Assembly: GCA_002455175.1 (NCBI GenBank)
Contig: DKKJ01000350.1
Coordinates: 2,441-11,053 of the forward strand
Direction: 5' to 3'
DNA length: 8,613 bases
Source of the DNA: Opitutaceae bacterium UBA6669
GTDB lineage: Bacteria; Verrucomicrobiota; Verrucomicrobiia; Opitutales; Opitutaceae
Shown here: positions 6,037 through 8,613 of the stretch, piece by piece
Numbering within the stretch: position 1 is the first letter of the stretch
Layout of the letters: every line of letters begins with the position of its first letter
Notes under the pieces: generated by a model
Database searches by the model: none
What the model was told of the DNA's origin: nothing
Seen by the model: the letters and a program-made list of their open reading frames with translations, nothing else
Made by a program: the position numbers and the translations under genes

Positions 6037-7326
6037 TCAGGTAAAACGTGCCAGCGCTGCTTGAACCGCTTCTACGAACAAGTCGATGTGGGCAATTGGA
6101 GTGGGAACTCCCGGAGTAACCCGCACACCTTGGATCACCGGGTGCCCCAGCGGGGCCGTAAAAAGCCTATGCTCGTTGAACCAGTACTGAGCCAAACTCT
6201 TGGGGTCCACTCCCTCAATCATCAGCGTTCCTACCGCACCATGCCTTCGTGCTTCACGGGGAGTTAGCACCCGCGCTCGCGGCCAGGTACGGACCTTCTG
6301 AGCCCATGTGGCATGCAGATAGCGGAGGCGAGCGAGCTTATTTGCTCCGCCGATAGCCCGGTGAAACTCAATCGCCGTCAAAATGCCGCGGTGCGCAGAC
6401 TCTGGACGCGTGCCAAGCTGCTCAAATTTGCGGATGTCCGTCGCCGCGAGACGCATATCCGCCATGAACGGCCAGACTTTGCTGATTTTTTCTCTTTTGA
6501 CGTACAAAAGACCCATTCCCAACGGCGAACAAAGCCATTTGTGAAGGCTGGTCCCGAGGTAGTCGCAGTTGAGTTCCGCGATTGAGGTGTCTACGTGGGC
6601 AAAGGCATGCGCAGCGTCCACCAACACTTCGACCCCTCGGGCGTGGGCAGCGTCACAAATCGCTCGAACCGGTAGTACCTGCCCCGTCAGATTGATCATC
6701 TGGGTTACGACCACCAGCTTTGTTCGTGGAGTGAAGCCAGCCAAATACGCTTGAACCACCTCCTCATCTGACGAGGGGTCAAGCGGGAGTGCGATCTCAC
6801 GCAGCATCACACCGAAGCGTTTGGCTTTTTGCTCGAGCGTCTCGACCACACTTCCGTAGTCTTGATTCGAATACACAATCTCTTCGCCAGGCATCAAATC
6901 CAGTCCCTGAATCACGGTATTGATCGACTCGGTTGCATTCCGAGTCACCGCTACCTCCTCCGGAGAAACTCCCGCGAGCGATGCCAACGCCAACCGCGCC
7001 GCCTCGTGATCCTCCCTCATCTGCGTGCGTTTGTAACGAGAGCTCCTTCGATGAAGGTCTCTCGCGGCGCGCAGTTCGGCTTCCAACGTTGGCACGGCTG
7101 CAGCGTGGTAGTAACCGTACTCCAAATTGATGAAATCGGCAGCGGGGGAAAACTCAGCCGCGATTTCCCGCCAGAACGCTTCATCACGCGCCAGCACGTC
7201 TGGTTCGACACCTGAGCGAGCTGCTGTGGCTGCAGACACACGGACGGAAGCCCCCGCTAAAATACTCGTCCATGGAAGCGCTAGGGAGGTCTTGCCCAAA
7301 GTTTCCAAAAATGAGCGCCGGTACAT
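6037..7326 (-). CDS. Tat-exported class V aminotransferase (isopenicillin N epimerase/cysteine desulfurase-like)
   Basis: The chosen ATG at 7326 gives 429 residues starting MYRRSFLETLG, a twin-arginine motif (RRxFL), then a hydrophobic stretch (about 14-30) and an Ala-rich cleavage region. The frame extends upstream to a GTG at 7404, but that would bury the signal under 26 unremarkable residues. The fold-type I PLP enzyme follows: INLEYGYY (66-73) near the substrate pocket, RNATESIN (129-136) for the phosphate, NLTGQVLP (212-219), Asp237-Ala-Ala-His240 contacting the pyridine ring, the Schiff-base Lys263 in SLHKW (260-264), and Arg402 (VRVTP) as likely carboxylate binder. Known family reactions include desulfuration of cysteine, epimerisation and transamination; the exact substrate cannot be told. 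Tat export fits an enzyme that binds PLP before crossing the membrane. It lies 151 bases downstream of pdxY on the same strand, which may supply its cofactor. The gap has only a small GGCGG-ACGA-CCGCC hairpin without a T-run, so cotranscription is possible. Confidence 0.9.
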   Translation of the reverse strand: MYRRSFLETLGKTSLALPWTSILAGASVRVSAATAARSGVEPDVLARDEAFWREIAAEFSPAADFINLEYGYYHAAAVPTLEAELRAARDLHRRSSRYKRTQMREDHEAARLALASLAGVSPEEVAVTRNATESINTVIQGLDLMPGEEIVYSNQDYGSVVETLEQKAKRFGVMLREIALPLDPSSDEEVVQAYLAGFTPRTKLVVVTQMINLTGQVLPVRAICDAAHARGVEVLVDAAHAFAHVDTSIAELNCDYLGTSLHKWLCSPLGMGLLYVKREKISKVWPFMADMRLAATDIRKFEQLGTRPESAHRGILTAIEFHRAIGGANKLARLRYLHATWAQKVRTWPRARVLTPREARRHGAVGTLMIEGVDPKSLAQYWFNEHRLFTAPLGHPVIQGVRVTPGVPTPIAHIDLFVEAVQAALARFT

Positions 7327-7477
7327 GACGATGCGCTTCAAGCACAGGAAGTGCCGCGAGGGTGGGCGATTACTCCTACAGCCATGAAGAGATTTTATCC
7401 TCACACGGACCCGAGCTGCCGGACTGGCGGACGACCGCCCCGTTTAACCGAGTTTCAGCAGAGCCAAACTCTCCGCC

Positions 7478-8326
7478 TCAAAGCGGTGTCAAAGCAAACT
7501 GATGCGACGGTGAAACAAACTCATCTTGCGCGGCTACCGTTAGGATTTCGCGCGAATTGGCCTCAGCGGTTCGCTTCAAAAGCCCATAGACGGAGGCGCT
7601 AGCCCGAGACAAAGCTTCGGCGGCCGAGCCACTCTCAAGCCAATGAACAAAAAAGAGCGCGGCAATCGCATCGCCTGCTCCGTTCACAGAAATCGGAAGC
7701 TTGGGCGTCCGCACTCGCCAGCGACCTTCTGGCGACGACGCCACCAAGTCGATCGCGTCGACCGGCGTTTCCTCCGTATGAAGCGACGTCACCAAAATCA
7801 CTTTCGGACCTAAGGCATGAACCGCATCAATGGCTCGCTTCGCTTCCCGCAAGGTCCCCGTGTCCCTTTCAGCCAGGTAGTTCAATTCCCACTGATTTGG
7901 AGTGATCACATCAGCAGCCGGAACTGCCCGGGTCTTCATGAACTCAGGGATCCCAGGACGGACGAAGATCCCACGCCCAACATCTCCAATCACGGGGTCG
8001 CAGCAGTACCGCGCCGCAGGATGAGCCGCGCGAACTTTAGCCACGGTATCTAAAATGGCTTCTCCGATATCAGAAGAACCCATGTAGCCGGAAAGCACAC
8101 CATCACACGTCCCCAAAACACCCCGAGCGGCGATTCCATCCACACATTCTTCGATCATGCCGCCATCGAACACTCGACCCTTCCAGGCGCCGTATCCCGT
8201 GTGGTTGGAAAACTGGACCGTATGTATGGGCCATACCTCGTGACCCAATCGCTGCATGGGGAAAACCGCCGAAGCATTACCGACGTGGCCGTAGGCAACA
8301 TGAGATTGGATGGACAGGATATTCAC
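7478..8326 (-). CDS. pdxY: Pyridoxal kinase PdxY
   Basis: The protein phosphorylates pyridoxal (and related B6 vitamers) with ATP to give PLP in the salvage pathway, in the cytosol. The GTG start at 8326 gives 282 residues beginning (M)[16 protein letters not shown], which lines up with the N-terminus of E. coli PdxY (287 aa). The frame reaches back to an ATG at 8437, but those 37 extra residues resemble nothing in the family. Diagnostic segments are Ser8 and YGHVGN (12-17) at the substrate pocket, [11 protein letters not shown] (36-46), VLSGYMGS (77-84), CDPVIGD (109-115) for Mg-ATP, and the ribokinase-superfamily loop NGAGD (215-219) with catalytic Asp219. The C-terminus [14 protein letters not shown] also matches PdxY. 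The pocket makes PdxY much more likely than PdxK or ThiD. It precedes a PLP-dependent aminotransferase gene on the same strand. No clear Shine-Dalgarno precedes the GTG. Confidence 0.94.
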   Translation of the reverse strand: MNILSIQSHVAYGHVGNASAVFPMQRLGHEVWPIHTVQFSNHTGYGAWKGRVFDGGMIEECVDGIAARGVLGTCDGVLSGYMGSSDIGEAILDTVAKVRAAHPAARYCCDPVIGDVGRGIFVRPGIPEFMKTRAVPAADVITPNQWELNYLAERDTGTLREAKRAIDAVHALGPKVILVTSLHTEETPVDAIDLVASSPEGRWRVRTPKLPISVNGAGDAIAALFFVHWLESGSAAEALSRASASVYGLLKRTAEANSREILTVAAQDEFVSPSHQFALTPL

Positions 8327-8613
8327 GGCGGAAACGAGAGCAGAAAGAAAATCAGATAAGGTTGAGTCAGCAAAAACTGAACCGCACCAGCACCCAAAGC
8401 TAAAATGTCCACAGCGTTCAACAGGAAGTCGCTCCAACCATCATTACAGGCAATCGCAACTCGTCCTGAGCCTGCAGGCCACACTTCGTAGTTATACTTT
8501 TAATACAATGAAGAGATCGACTAGTCTTCGTCCTCTGCTTCGGACGGCCATTCACCACTCACGAGCATGGCTGGCATCAGGGAATTTTCTTAGTCGAGTA
8601 TCAGCAAAGATAC
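8327..8613. other. Upstream region of pdxY with a possible divergent gene start
   Basis: This 287-base stretch runs to the window edge. A plus-strand ATG at 8508 opens a frame (MKRSTSLRPLLRTAIHH...) that is still open at the edge after 35 codons, behind an AT-rich patch with TATACT (8493-8498). No Shine-Dalgarno, family match or distinctive codon use supports it. It may be the start of a gene divergent from pdxY or chance. No clear pdxY promoter or terminator was recognised. Confidence 0.25.

Noticed and set aside
8327..8437. 37-residue N-terminal extension of PdxY from the ATG at 8437
   Set aside because: PdxY family proteins begin at the residue encoded by the GTG at 8326; the extension is Cys/Phe/Ser-rich without similarity.
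8538..8590. Minus-strand 18-codon frame ending in an acidic tail (EWPSEAEDED)
   Set aside because: It looks like a protein C-terminus, but an in-frame TAA lies just upstream, leaving it too short to support.

Overview
The window most likely comes from a member of the PVC superphylum, probably Verrucomicrobiota. Four things point there by inference: a large class I ribonucleotide reductase subunit with a long N-terminal extension and a C-terminal CxxC, as in Chlamydia; an FG-GAP/VCBS propeller protein with the 'WYENP' and 'DxDGDGxxD' style common in Planctomycetes and Verrucomicrobia; a Tat-exported class V aminotransferase; and start sites with little or no Shine-Dalgarno sequence. No rRNA, tRNA or other taxonomic marker is present, so the assignment stays tentative.

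Layout. At the left edge, a plus-strand calcium-binding FG-GAP repeat protein enters from outside the window (1-983). It converges on a minus-strand VOC/glyoxalase-like gene (980-1366), and the two stop codons share the four bases TTAA. Next, also on the minus strand, is a 1108-residue NrdA (1651-4977) with its own intrinsic terminator (about 1596-1625). Upstream of nrdA lies about 1.06 kb without a convincing gene (4978-6036). It holds purine-rich tracts, a cluster of strong and partly alternative hairpins (5455-5580), and an AT-rich patch with four inverted repeats, flanked by two copies of CGGATTCTAT. Beyond it, on the minus strand, are a PLP-dependent class V aminotransferase with a twin-arginine signal (6037-7326) and a pyridoxal kinase PdxY (7478-8326). 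The right edge (8327-8613) is probably the upstream control region of pdxY; it may hold the start of a divergent gene.

How the genes work together. pdxY followed on the same strand by a PLP enzyme is a logical pairing: the kinase makes the cofactor that the aminotransferase must carry before folded export through Tat. nrdA supplies deoxynucleotides and appears to be a single-gene transcription unit, with no nrdB in the window. The FG-GAP protein is probably extracytoplasmic and unrelated to its neighbours.

No CRISPR array, transposase, integrase, phage gene or defence system was found. The most interesting part is the non-coding stretch upstream of nrdA, where sequence-level structure is clear but function is unknown.
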